A stretch of DNA of 64,000 bases from Streptomyces pyxinicus (GTDB taxonomy: Bacteria; Actinomycetota; Actinomycetes; Streptomycetales; Streptomycetaceae), in contig NZ_JANUGP010000002.1 in assembly GCF_024753135.1 (NCBI RefSeq), positions 1 to 64,000 on the forward strand, written 5' to 3'. Of this stretch, positions 29,364 to 38,119 are shown piece by piece. The notes under the pieces were generated by a model. It was not told where the DNA came from and made no database searches. It worked only from the letters and a program-made list of their open reading frames with translations. The position numbers and the translations under genes are program-made. The first letter of the stretch is position 1. The number at the start of each line of letters is the position of its first letter.

Positions 29364-29396
29364 CCCGACTGCCGCGGCGAGGGCCGGGCCGTCACC

Positions 29397-30881
29397 ATGG
29401 AACGCATGACGGATCACGAGCACGCCGCGACGGGTCCGGGATCCGGCACCGGCCCCCGCCCGGCACCGGGCACCGGGCCGACGGATGCCGGGCCCGCCGC
29501 GACACCGGGGACGGGGGCGGCCGGCACGGACACCCACGCCCACCGGCACGAGCGAGAACAGAGCGGGGAGTCCGAGCACGAGCCGACACTCGGCACCGCC
29601 GGGGCACCGGCACCGCATCGGTTCCGGCGCGACCGCCGGCACAAGCTGATCGCGGGTGTGTGCGCGGGACTCGGCCGGCAGACCGACATGGACCCGGTGA
29701 TCTTCCGGATCACCCTGGCCGTGCTGTCGGCGACCGGCGGCATCGGCCTCATCTTCTACGGCTTCGTCTGGCTCCTCGTGCCGTACGCGGACGAGGAGGA
29801 GAACGAGGTCCGCAGGCTGCTGACCGGCCGGGTCGACGGCCAAGCCTTGGCCGCGGTGCTGTTCGCCCTGGTCGGCTGCGGGATCTTCCTGACCATGCTG
29901 AGAAACGGCGGGATGCTGACCTTCGCCGTGGTGCTCTCCCTGCTGCTGGCGGGCGCCGGGTACTGGTCGCGCCGGCGCGGTGCCCCGGATCCCGACCCGC
30001 TCGCCGCGCAGGCCGCCGCCGACGCCCCGCCGGAGGCCCAGGCGCCGCCGGTCTCCACGTACTTCCCGTCGTGGTGGCGGGACCCCATAGTCAAGGACGG
30101 CACCCATGTCGGCGACACCGGTTATCTGTGGGGTCCCGGCGACGCCCGGCAGCCGGACCTGGTCTCGGCCCTCGATGTCGGCATCGCCACTCCTTGGACG
30201 CACCCGGGCGCCGTGCCGCCGCCGAAGGCCCCGCCGGCGAGACCGCCCGGCCCGCGCTGGATCGGCGGCTGGGTGTTCCTGCTGGCGCTGGTGGCGGGCG
30301 GACTGGGCACCGGACTGACCTGGAGCACACACCCGCTGGGCACCAGCCTCCAGGCCGGACTGGCGTGTGCGCTCGCGGTGTTCGGACTGGGCGTCGCCGT
30401 CAGCGCGTTCCTGGGCCGCACCGGCGCCGGGACGGTGTTCCTCGCCCTCGTCACGGCGGCCCTGTTGGCCGGGGCGTCGGCCATGCCGAAGGACATCACC
30501 ACGCACTGGCGGGACACGTCGTGGCGGCCGGCGGCGACGGCGCAACTGCGGCCCACGTACGAACTGGGCACCGGCCGGGGCACCCTGGACCTGTCCCGGG
30601 TGCGGCCGGCCGAGGGCCGGGAGATAGCCACGAGCGCCCATGTGGGCGCGGGCAGTCTGAAGGTCGTCGTGCCGCCGGACCTGACCGTGCGGATGAGCAT
30701 CGACGTGGGAGTGGGCGACATCCGGTTGCCCGGTGACAACAGAAAGGACGTGGACGTGCAGCCGGGCAAGCACAAGGAGGTGACCCTGACACCGGCCAAG
30801 GGTGCCGAGGCCTCGGGCACACTGGACCTCACCCTAGGGGTCGGCGCGGGGCAGGTGGAGGTCAGCCGTGCTGCGTCATGA
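29397..30881 (+). CDS. PspC-domain membrane protein with C-terminal toast-rack-like domain
   Basis: A 494-residue protein. A disordered, repetitive Gly/Thr/Pro/His N-terminus (about 1-75) precedes a PspC domain (HKLIAGVCAGLGRQTDMDPV, then IFYGFVWLLVPYADEEENEV). Further transmembrane helices and a C-terminal beta-rich segment with repeated Gly-x-Leu/Val strands follow (SLKVVVPPDLTVRM; IDVGVGDIRLPG). This resembles LiaF/toast-rack domains of envelope-stress sensors. ATG 29397 and 29406 are both possible. It is divergent from the PspC kinase, similar to EsrI beside EsrSR, and may hold that kinase inactive. It overlaps the next small gene by 14 bases. Confidence 0.8.
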   Translation: MERMTDHEHAATGPGSGTGPRPAPGTGPTDAGPAATPGTGAAGTDTHAHRHEREQSGESEHEPTLGTAGAPAPHRFRRDRRHKLIAGVCAGLGRQTDMDPVIFRITLAVLSATGGIGLIFYGFVWLLVPYADEEENEVRRLLTGRVDGQALAAVLFALVGCGIFLTMLRNGGMLTFAVVLSLLLAGAGYWSRRRGAPDPDPLAAQAAADAPPEAQAPPVSTYFPSWWRDPIVKDGTHVGDTGYLWGPGDARQPDLVSALDVGIATPWTHPGAVPPPKAPPARPPGPRWIGGWVFLLALVAGGLGTGLTWSTHPLGTSLQAGLACALAVFGLGVAVSAFLGRTGAGTVFLALVTAALLAGASAMPKDITTHWRDTSWRPAATAQLRPTYELGTGRGTLDLSRVRPAEGREIATSAHVGAGSLKVVVPPDLTVRMSIDVGVGDIRLPGDNRKDVDVQPGKHKEVTLTPAKGAEASGTLDLTLGVGAGQVEVSRAAS

Positions 30882-31068
30882 GTTCCAGCCCGGGAAGCTG
30901 GTCGCCGGGCTCTTCCTGACCGCCGCCGGTGCCGTGTACGCGGGCGACTCGGGCGGCCTGTGGGACACCCCGTGGTTCGTGGGAGCCCCTTTGGTGGTGG
31001 GCGGTCTCTGTCTCTCCGGGGTCGTGGCGGCGGTGGCCCGCGCGGTCCGGGACCGGGGCGGCACCTGA
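30868..31068 (+). CDS. Small two-helix membrane protein
   Basis: A 66-residue protein starting at GTG 30868 inside the end of the PspC gene, with GGAGG 8 bases upstream in that gene. Two transmembrane helices (KLVAGLFLTAAGAVYAG and FVGAPLVVGGLCLSGVVAAV) end in a basic RAVRDRGGT tail. The overlap implies translational coupling with the PspC protein, so it is likely part of the same envelope-stress module. No family name recognised. Confidence 0.7.
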   Translation: MLRHEFQPGKLVAGLFLTAAGAVYAGDSGGLWDTPWFVGAPLVVGGLCLSGVVAAVARAVRDRGGT

Positions 31069-31122
31069 GGCGTCACCGCCTCCGGGCGCCCGGCGCATGT
31101 GGCGTCACAGCTCTTTGACACC

Positions 31123-31653
31123 TCAATAGTGGTAGCCGACCGAGTGCCGGCGGCGTGAGCGCCAGGCGGCGTCCAGGGACAGGTAGGGGGTGCCGGCGAG
31201 GATCAGGGGGAGCCACGCCATCAGGTAGGCGAGGTCGTTGCCGTAGTAGTAGGGGCTCGTCGCCCAGCTGACCGTCAGCCACAGGCTGAGGGAGATCAGC
31301 GCGCCGCCGAGCGCGGCCAGCCGGCCCAGCAGCCCGACCAGGATGCCGACACCGACGGCCAGTTCGCCCAGGGCGATGGCGTAGCCGAAGCCGACCGGGC
31401 TCTTGAGGGCCAGGTCGATCAGGGCGGGGATGGCGGCGGACTCCTTGGCCGCGCGCATGGTCTCGCCGATGGAGCCGGCGCCGGAGGCCTTCATGAAGGC
31501 GCTGTCGGTCAGCTTGTCCAGGCCGGCGTAGCCGAAGGTGACGCCGAGGAAGAGGCGCAGCGGCAGCAGGGCGTAGTGGGCGGCGGTGTCGCGCAGGCCT
31601 CGGTGGCCGTCCAGCCGGGTGGTGCGGGTGTCCGTCCGAATGCCGTGAGTCAT
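31123..31653 (-). CDS. DoxX family membrane protein
   Basis: A 176-residue protein with four transmembrane helices. The DoxX signature region is LRLFLGVTFGYAGLDKLTD (about residues 31-49), followed by a conserved Gly-rich helix (GELAVGVGILVGLLGRLAAL). The C-terminus ends in a basic patch (RSRRRHSVGYHY). DoxX proteins are membrane subunits linked to thiol oxidoreduction or detoxification complexes; no partner is adjacent. The upstream region holds a 12-bp perfect palindrome at 31697-31708. Confidence 0.85.
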   Translation of the reverse strand: MTHGIRTDTRTTRLDGHRGLRDTAAHYALLPLRLFLGVTFGYAGLDKLTDSAFMKASGAGSIGETMRAAKESAAIPALIDLALKSPVGFGYAIALGELAVGVGILVGLLGRLAALGGALISLSLWLTVSWATSPYYYGNDLAYLMAWLPLILAGTPYLSLDAAWRSRRRHSVGYHY

Positions 31654-31696
31654 CGCTGCCAGCCGCCTCTCGCCCGCGCCATGCCGCCTCGTCAGT

Positions 31697-31708
31697 CCAT
31701 ACGTATGG
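31697..31708. promoter_or_regulatory. 12-bp palindrome upstream of the DoxX gene
   Basis: CCATACGTATGG is a perfect palindrome 44 bases upstream of the DoxX start codon, a usual place for an operator. Its AT-rich centre (ATACGTAT) is unusual in this genome. Confidence 0.45.
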
Positions 31709-31786
31709 CGTGACGGCCCCGTTCAATCCTCTCCCGAATGATTTTCCGGATTTCGGGTCTTCCTGCCAGCGGCGCGACGGCCGCGA

Positions 31787-31870
31787 GTCACCTGCACGGG
31801 TCACCTGGCCCTGGGTCTCATGTCCCTGCGTGGGTCACCTGTCCCGCCATCCCGGCCGGTGCGTCACCTG
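31787..31870. repeat. Four direct copies of GTCACCTG in the gap between DoxX and the next gene
   Basis: Copies at 31787-31794, 31800-31807, 31834-31841 and 31863-31870, all in one direction. A second direct repeat, CTGCCCCGGAG followed by YCTCGCCC, occurs twice near 31930-31968. No gene is visible in 31709-31971. Confidence 0.7.
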
Positions 31871-31971
31871 CCCGGCCCGCCCGCCGAGTTCGCCGAGGCT
31901 CCGCGCCGCCCCTCCGCCTCCACCCCACCCCTGCCCCGGAGCCTCGCCCCTGCCCCGGAGTCTCGCCCCCT

Positions 31972-33225
31972 TCACTCGGTCACCGTGACGATGCACCGAT
32001 TGGTGGCCACCCCCGCCGCCGTCACCACCTGGACCTCCGCCGAGCCGGGTTCGACCTCGGCCGGTACCGGCACCGTCAGGACCGTGTCGGTGGGGTTGCG
32101 GAAGCCGCCCGGGACGGGGACGAGCGGGACGTGCACGTCGACCGTGCCGATGCGGACGACCAGGCGGGAGAGCCGGTCGGCACCATGGGCGCCGGGCGGC
32201 ACGAAGCCGGAACCCCGGATCTCGATGTCGTCACCGGTGCGGATCGGCCCGTCCAGGTCGCCGGGTTCCCGGGCGCGGACCACGGAGAGGACAACCGGAC
32301 GGCCGCCCTCGGCGTACTTGCCGGCCAGGTAGGTCGCGGACGAGATCAGGACGATGACGGCCAGACCCCAGGGCAGGTCGGGCAGTTGGTAGGGCCGGCG
32401 GGCGAGCCGGACAGCGGCGAAGACGAGGGCGACGGCGCTGACGACGACGTACTGGATGTCGGTGAAGGCGCCCCGGCCGGAGTCGTCGGTGAGCAGGTCG
32501 GCGGCGTGCGGCCGGTGCGCGGGCACCTTCTGCAGCCGCTGGGCGAGGACACGCAGGCCCACCACCCTGCGGACGAGGACGGCGATGCCGCTCACCACGA
32601 ACAGCACGGTCACCACGCCGGCGCCGCGCGCGAGGTCGAGCCCGGCGATCAGCGCGTCACGTTCGGTATGGCCGGAGGCGGCGGCGAGACGGGCGGCCAA
32701 CAGCAGGACCGCGTAGGCGACGAACAGCACCCAGCAGGCGGCGACGGTGCGCGAGGTGGACATGCGGTTGTCCTCGCCGATGACCGGCGCGAGCACTCCA
32801 CCGCGCGTCCGGTGCAGCCGGCCGGCGGCGGTCAGCGCGCCGGCGACGGCCAGCGCGGCGAGCAGGGCCGCCGTGCGGGCGTCGGTCCATCCGGTGCCGA
32901 TCGCGGTGAGCGCCTCGGCCAGCAGCAGCGCGGTGACCGCGCCCCACACCACGCACACCGTCCGGGGCCACAGCCGGGCGAACCAGGCGACGCCCTCCGT
33001 CCGGCCGCGCTCGGCGACGGCCTCCGCGTGCTGGGTCAGTTCCTCGGACACCCACTGGCGGGACGCCGAGGCCGAGTGCGCCACGGCCGTCGGCAGTCCC
33101 TCCCCGGCGGCGAACTCGTCCCGTCGGCGCAGGAACGCGGCGACGGCCCGCCGATGTCCCTCACGGGCGCCGTGCGGACAGTCCCCGCAGGTGCAGCCGC
33201 CCTCGTGGACCCCGTCCGGGCCCAC
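31972..33225 (-). CDS. Multi-pass membrane protein with C-terminal extracytoplasmic beta domain
   Basis: About 417 residues from GTG 33225. Near the N-terminus is CTCGDCPHG, a possible metal-binding cluster. A charged helical part (REGHRRAVAAFLRRRDEF) follows, then six or so transmembrane helices in pairs, and a C-terminal beta-sandwich-like domain (about 330-417: IRTGDDIEIRGSGFVPPGAH, RNPTDTVLTVPVPAEVEPGS) reminiscent of IPT/Ig-like folds. In-frame GTG codons at 33246 and 33252 are alternatives; the frame reaches 33651, but the upstream part is repeat-derived. Function unknown. Confidence 0.65.
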   Translation of the reverse strand: MGPDGVHEGGCTCGDCPHGAREGHRRAVAAFLRRRDEFAAGEGLPTAVAHSASASRQWVSEELTQHAEAVAERGRTEGVAWFARLWPRTVCVVWGAVTALLLAEALTAIGTGWTDARTAALLAALAVAGALTAAGRLHRTRGGVLAPVIGEDNRMSTSRTVAACWVLFVAYAVLLLAARLAAASGHTERDALIAGLDLARGAGVVTVLFVVSGIAVLVRRVVGLRVLAQRLQKVPAHRPHAADLLTDDSGRGAFTDIQYVVVSAVALVFAAVRLARRPYQLPDLPWGLAVIVLISSATYLAGKYAEGGRPVVLSVVRAREPGDLDGPIRTGDDIEIRGSGFVPPGAHGADRLSRLVVRIGTVDVHVPLVPVPGGFRNPTDTVLTVPVPAEVEPGSAEVQVVTAAGVATNRCIVTVTE

Positions 33226-33771
33226 GCCCCCTCTCGCTTCCTGCACCGCCACGCCCGACGCCCGCCTTCCCGCGACCTTTCGGCACGGCGGCCGGCACCG
33301 CACCCGGGACGGGCGGGCCGGAGCCGTGCAACTCCCCTGCGACGAGAGCGCATTGTGCCCTACATGGGGGCCTGGCGGACGCCGGTCCGGGTCATCGGGG
33401 GTGAAGCGGGGGCCGCGCGGTTGACCGGGCCCTCCGGCACCGGCGCACGCGAGACCGTGTGCGGGCGGGACCTGCCCGCCACGGAAGCCGGCCCACCACC
33501 CGACACCCACCGGCCCGGCACACCCCGCACCCCGCACCCGGCACCCGGCACCCGGCACCCGGCACCCGGCACCCGGCACCCGGCACCCGGCACCCGGTAC
33601 ACGCTGCCCCGGCATACCCCCGCCCGGGACCCATCGGTCGGCACACCCCACCCGGCACCCACCGGCCCGGCACGCCCCGCCCGATACCCACTACCCATGG
33701 ACCGGCACGCCCCGGCTCCGCACCCAACACCGGCCCGTCGCACCCCGACGACCCCGGTCCGGCCGAAAGGC
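33226..33771. other. Intergenic region rich in simple repeats
   Basis: About 545 bases between the membrane protein start and the aldolase stop. The left part should hold the membrane protein promoter (ATTGTGCCCTACATGGGG near 33352). The middle contains a 7-bp tandem array and its degenerate extensions. No coding sequence is supported; the long frames are created by the repeat. Confidence 0.7.
33534..33596. repeat. Nine tandem copies of the 7-bp unit GCACCCG
   Basis: Exact period-7 array of 63 bases, with related CCGGCACCC/CCGGCCCGG words on both sides up to about 33690. Period 7 would shift frame, consistent with non-coding DNA. Confidence 0.95.
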
Positions 33772-34566
33772 TCAGCTCAGCAGGTCCGGTTCGCTGCGGC
33801 TGATGTCCTGCCACAGGGGCTGGTAGTTGATCCAGGCCACCAGGTCGCCGCCGAGTTGTTCCCGGGTGGTGACGGCCTGGCGGTGGTCGATGAGGACCGG
33901 TCGGCCGGCCGCCTTGGCCATCAGCTGGACCTGGCAGGACCGCTCCAGGGACAGGAACCACCAGGCCGCCGCGTCCACCGAGTCCCCGACGGTGAGCAGG
34001 CCGTGGTTGCGCAGGACGAGCGCCTTGCGGGAGCCGAGCTGCGCCGCGATCCGGCGGCCCTCCTCGGCGTTGATGGTGACTCCGCTGTAGGCGTCGTAGA
34101 GGGCCAGGTCCTCGTAGAAGGCGCAGCTCTCCTGGGTGATGGGGTCGATGAGGTCGCCGAGCGCGGCGAGGGCGCGGCCGTGCACGGAGTGGCAGTGGGC
34201 GACGGCGACGACGTCGGGGCGGGCGGCGTGCACCTGGGCGTGCACGGCGAAGGCGGCCTGGTTGACGTGGTAGCGGCCCTCGACGACCTGCCCGTCCTGG
34301 TTGGCGAGGACGAGGTCGCTGACGGTGACGTGCCGGAACGGCATGCCGAAGGGGTTGACCCAGAAGCAGTCGGAGAACTCCGGGTCGCGGGCGGTGATGT
34401 GCCCGGAGACCCCCTCCTCGAAGCCGTTGCGCCCGAAGATCCGCAGGGCACCGGCGAGACGTTCCTTGCGGTGCCGGCGTTCGTCCTCGACCGAGTCGTG
34501 CATCGGCGGCATGGCGAACCGCAGCTGATCGGTGGGCAACGGCAGGGGCGGGGTCGGCCCGTGCAT
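33772..34566 (-). CDS. Class II aldolase/adducin family protein
   Basis: A 264-residue protein of the class II aldolase/adducin fold. Metal-binding histidines are seen in AHCHSVHGRAL and LRNHGLLTVG, and the phosphate/ligand loop in GVSGHITARDPE. The family includes L-fuculose- and L-ribulose-phosphate enzymes and many proteins of unknown substrate; the WVNPFGMPFRHVTVSDL motif is typical of the non-sugar subgroup. The ATG at 34566 follows GGAGGACC at good spacing. It is divergent from the PPOX protein gene. Confidence 0.85.
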   Translation of the reverse strand: MHGPTPPLPLPTDQLRFAMPPMHDSVEDERRHRKERLAGALRIFGRNGFEEGVSGHITARDPEFSDCFWVNPFGMPFRHVTVSDLVLANQDGQVVEGRYHVNQAAFAVHAQVHAARPDVVAVAHCHSVHGRALAALGDLIDPITQESCAFYEDLALYDAYSGVTINAEEGRRIAAQLGSRKALVLRNHGLLTVGDSVDAAAWWFLSLERSCQVQLMAKAAGRPVLIDHRQAVTTREQLGGDLVAWINYQPLWQDISRSEPDLLS

Positions 34567-34727
34567 AGGTCCTCCAGCGTGCAGATGGTCGTACCTGGCG
34601 GAAGTTACCGCCGGTCCAGCGGGAAAGGGCAGTCCTGATCCGTACAGCGGTCCTGATTTCCGTGAAGATGACCTCCGTTCCGCATACCCGACAGAGGATG
34701 TCGGTATTGGCCGCGAGGCTGGTGGGC

Positions 34728-35195
34728 ATGAACTGGGCAGCTTTCACCATCGCCGCACCCGAGCTGGCGGCGTTCACCGAGGAGCGCTTCGGCGCCCACC
34801 GGCACCACGTCCTCGCGACCCTGCGCGCGGACGGTTCGCCGCGCACCAGCGGCCTGGAGGTGCAGTTCCGGGACGGGGAGCTGTGGCTCGGCATGATGCC
34901 GGACTCCCACAAGGCCCGGGACCTGCTGCGCGACCCGCGCTTCACGCTCCAGGCCAACCCGGGGGCGGGGACGGACATGAGCGGTGGGGACGTACGGATC
35001 GCCGGGCGCGCGTACGAGGTCGAGGACGGCGCGGTGAAGGCCGCGTACGCCGAAGAGGTGGAACCGCCGGGGCCGTTCCACCTCTTCCGCACCGAGCTGA
35101 CGGAGGTCGTGCGGACCTTCGTCGAGGACGAGACCTACCTCGTCGTCCAGTTCTGGAGGCCCGGAGAGCCGGTGCGCACTCTCCGGCGGACCTGA
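34728..35195 (+). CDS. Pyridoxamine 5'-phosphate oxidase (PPOX) family protein
   Basis: A 155-residue split-barrel flavin-binding protein. Core motifs include HHVLATLRADGSPRTSGLEV (strand pair at the flavin site), LWLGMMPDSHKARDLLRDPR, and TEVVRTFVEDETYLVVQFWR at the end. Family members bind FMN, F420 or haem; the cofactor here is uncertain. The start at ATG 34728 was preferred over the longer frame because homologous proteins begin with a short MNWAAF-like lead. It is convergent with guaA, 10 bases apart. Confidence 0.75.
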   Translation: MNWAAFTIAAPELAAFTEERFGAHRHHVLATLRADGSPRTSGLEVQFRDGELWLGMMPDSHKARDLLRDPRFTLQANPGAGTDMSGGDVRIAGRAYEVEDGAVKAAYAEEVEPPGPFHLFRTELTEVVRTFVEDETYLVVQFWRPGEPVRTLRRT

Positions 35196-35205
35196 GCGGG
35201 CGGGA

Positions 35206-36786
<1,581 letters not shown>

Positions 36787-36891
36787 GGGGTGCCTTCTGG
36801 TGGTCGGGCGGGGGTCTGTGCTACCGAGTCTAACGGTGCGGGTGGCCGCGCTTCCTCCGTCGGCGGCAGCGGGCCGTGGCATACTGGCGGC

Positions 36892-36963
36892 ATGCTCGCG
36901 CACTCGACCTTCCTCTTTACCTATGGCACCCGGCCCGCCGGCTGCCATGGTCGTGCCGCTTGA
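36892..36963 (+). CDS. Putative leader peptide for chorismate mutase attenuation
   Basis: A 23-residue frame, [20 protein letters not shown] plus RAA, with Phe-Leu-Phe-Thr-Tyr near its start. The Phe and Tyr codons include TTT and TAT, both rare in this genome. CATACT (36880-36885) is a plausible -10 six bases before the ATG, so translation would be leaderless. The stop codon lies 19 bases before the terminator-like hairpin, the classic layout for translation-coupled attenuation by aromatic amino acids. Confidence 0.55.
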   Translation: MLAHSTFLFTYGTRPAGCHGRAA

Positions 36964-36982
36964 GCTGAGCCAAGCGACTTCC

Positions 36983-37017
36983 CAGGCGCCCCGGGCCGAC
37001 AAGGCCCGGGGCGCCTG
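36983..37017 (+). terminator. Attenuator-type hairpin before chorismate mutase
   Basis: CAGGCGCCCCGGGCC (36983-36997) and GGCCCGGGGCGCCTG (37003-37017) form a 15-bp perfect stem with loop GACAA. GGCCCG at 36932-36937, inside the leader peptide, can pair with CGGGCC at 36992-36997, which would open the stem. No T-run follows, as is common in Streptomyces. Confidence 0.6.
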
Positions 37018-37075
37018 TCGTACTCCCGGGTTCCGCCGTCCCAGGGCCTCCACCTTCCCGAGCAAGGAGCCCGAC

Positions 37076-37387
37076 GTGACCACCACCACCCCGGAAGCGA
37101 CCGCCGCCCCGCACGCGACCACCGCACCAGACGCGACCACCGCCCCGGACGGGGCCATCGCCGAAGCCAGGGAGCGCATCGACGTGCTCGACGACCGGAT
37201 CATCGGTCTCATCCAGGAGCGGATGGCCGTGTCCGCCGTCGTCCAGCAGACCCGGATCGCCTCCGGCGGCCGGCGCGTGCACCTCTCGCGCGAGATGGAG
37301 ATCCTCGGCCGCTACCGCGACGCGCTCGGCCGGCCGGGCACCCCGCTCGCCATGACGCTGCTGGAGCTGTGCCGGGGCCGTATCTGA
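37076..37387 (+). CDS. Chorismate mutase, AroQ class
   Basis: A 103-residue protein. After a low-complexity Thr/Ala lead (about 1-25) comes the all-helical AroQ fold: [20 protein letters not shown] (the Arg/Asp pair of helix 1), [17 protein letters not shown] and the C-terminal helix. The enzyme turns chorismate into prephenate, the first step toward Phe and Tyr. Start GTG 37076 has AAGGAG 6 bases upstream. The leader peptide and hairpin upstream suggest control by charged Phe or Tyr tRNA. It is divergent from guaA. Confidence 0.88.
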   Translation: MTTTTPEATAAPHATTAPDATTAPDGAIAEARERIDVLDDRIIGLIQERMAVSAVVQQTRIASGGRRVHLSREMEILGRYRDALGRPGTPLAMTLLELCRGRI

Positions 37388-38050
37388 GTTCGGTGCCGCT
37401 CTCACCCGTACGGGCGCGTGACCGGCTCGCGCACCGCTTCGTTGAGGGGAATGTCCGTGCCAGCCAGGGGCGGGCCCGACAGAACCACGCGTGGCTCGCT
37501 GGAGCGATGAGGCGTACGGGTCGTGCCGCACGCCGTGGGACCTCGTTCCAGGAAAGTGACCGGACGGCAGGGGACAGCAGCCCGGTCACCCAAGAGAACG
37601 GCCGGCTCCGGGGACGCCCGGGGCCGGCCGGCGGGACAACCGCACAGGTGCACCACTGCCGGCCGGACAGGTGCGGACGCCCGCACCGCATCCGGCACAC
37701 TGCGCAGCCGTCCCGGGTCCCGGCGCAGATCAGCAGGCCAGTAGCCGATAGCCAGTAGGCCGACGGGCCAGTGGCGCACACCGCACGGCAGCACGCATCG
37801 GGCGGCACACGAGCAAGCGGCGCGACCCCTCGGCGCCGTTCCCCGGGCACCGGCGCCGCCCTGACGCCGGTGCCGGTCGGAAGAAGGGCCCCGCGGTCTC
37901 TCCGTCCCGCGGGGTCCTTCGCCGTGTCCGGTGACCGGCGGCGCACGCCCGGAACGAACGCCACCGGTGTGACCCATTCCACATCGCGGACCGGGGTGTC
38001 GAGGGCAACCCTTCGGGCTTTTCGCTGATCAAACCTGCAGATCAAGGAAA
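37388..38050. other. Gap of about 660 bases with one strong hairpin and no supported gene
   Basis: Between chorismate mutase and the GMC oxidoreductase genes. Frames here are broken or have arginine-rich shadow composition. GAAGGGCCCCGCGG (37883-37896) and CCGCGGGGTCCTTC (37907-37920) form a 14-bp stem with one G-T pair, a likely terminator. The AT-richer stretch 38021-38050 before the next hairpin could be the body of a small RNA; this is only a possibility. Confidence 0.5.
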
Positions 38051-38099
38051 CGGCGAGAGGGAGCTGCCTTCGGAGGGGGAGGCAGCTCCCTCTTCGCCG
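38051..38099. terminator. Long terminator after the GMC oxidoreductase gene
   Basis: CGGCGAGAGGGAGCTGCCT (38051-38069) pairs with the segment 38080-38099 with a single bulged base, around a 10-base loop. It is 20 bases beyond the GMC stop codon and can act on both strands. Confidence 0.8.
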
Positions 38100-38119
38100 T
38101 CAGGGTCCCGGCCCCCGGT

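Noticed and set aside
33534..33596. Repeat array considered as a CRISPR
   Set aside because: Period is 7 bases with no spacers; no cas genes nearby.
33226..33651. N-terminal extension of the membrane protein frame
   Set aside because: The extra residues are translations of the 7-bp repeat (GCRVPGA repeats) and have no gene-like start.
31738..34638. 966-codon plus-strand frame
   Set aside because: Spans two real minus-strand genes and the GCACCCG satellite, which creates an open frame; no coherent domains.
36787..37212. Upstream extension of guaA to 668 codons
   Set aside because: GuaA homologues begin near GTG 36786, which has AGAAGG upstream; the extension overlaps the divergent leader region.
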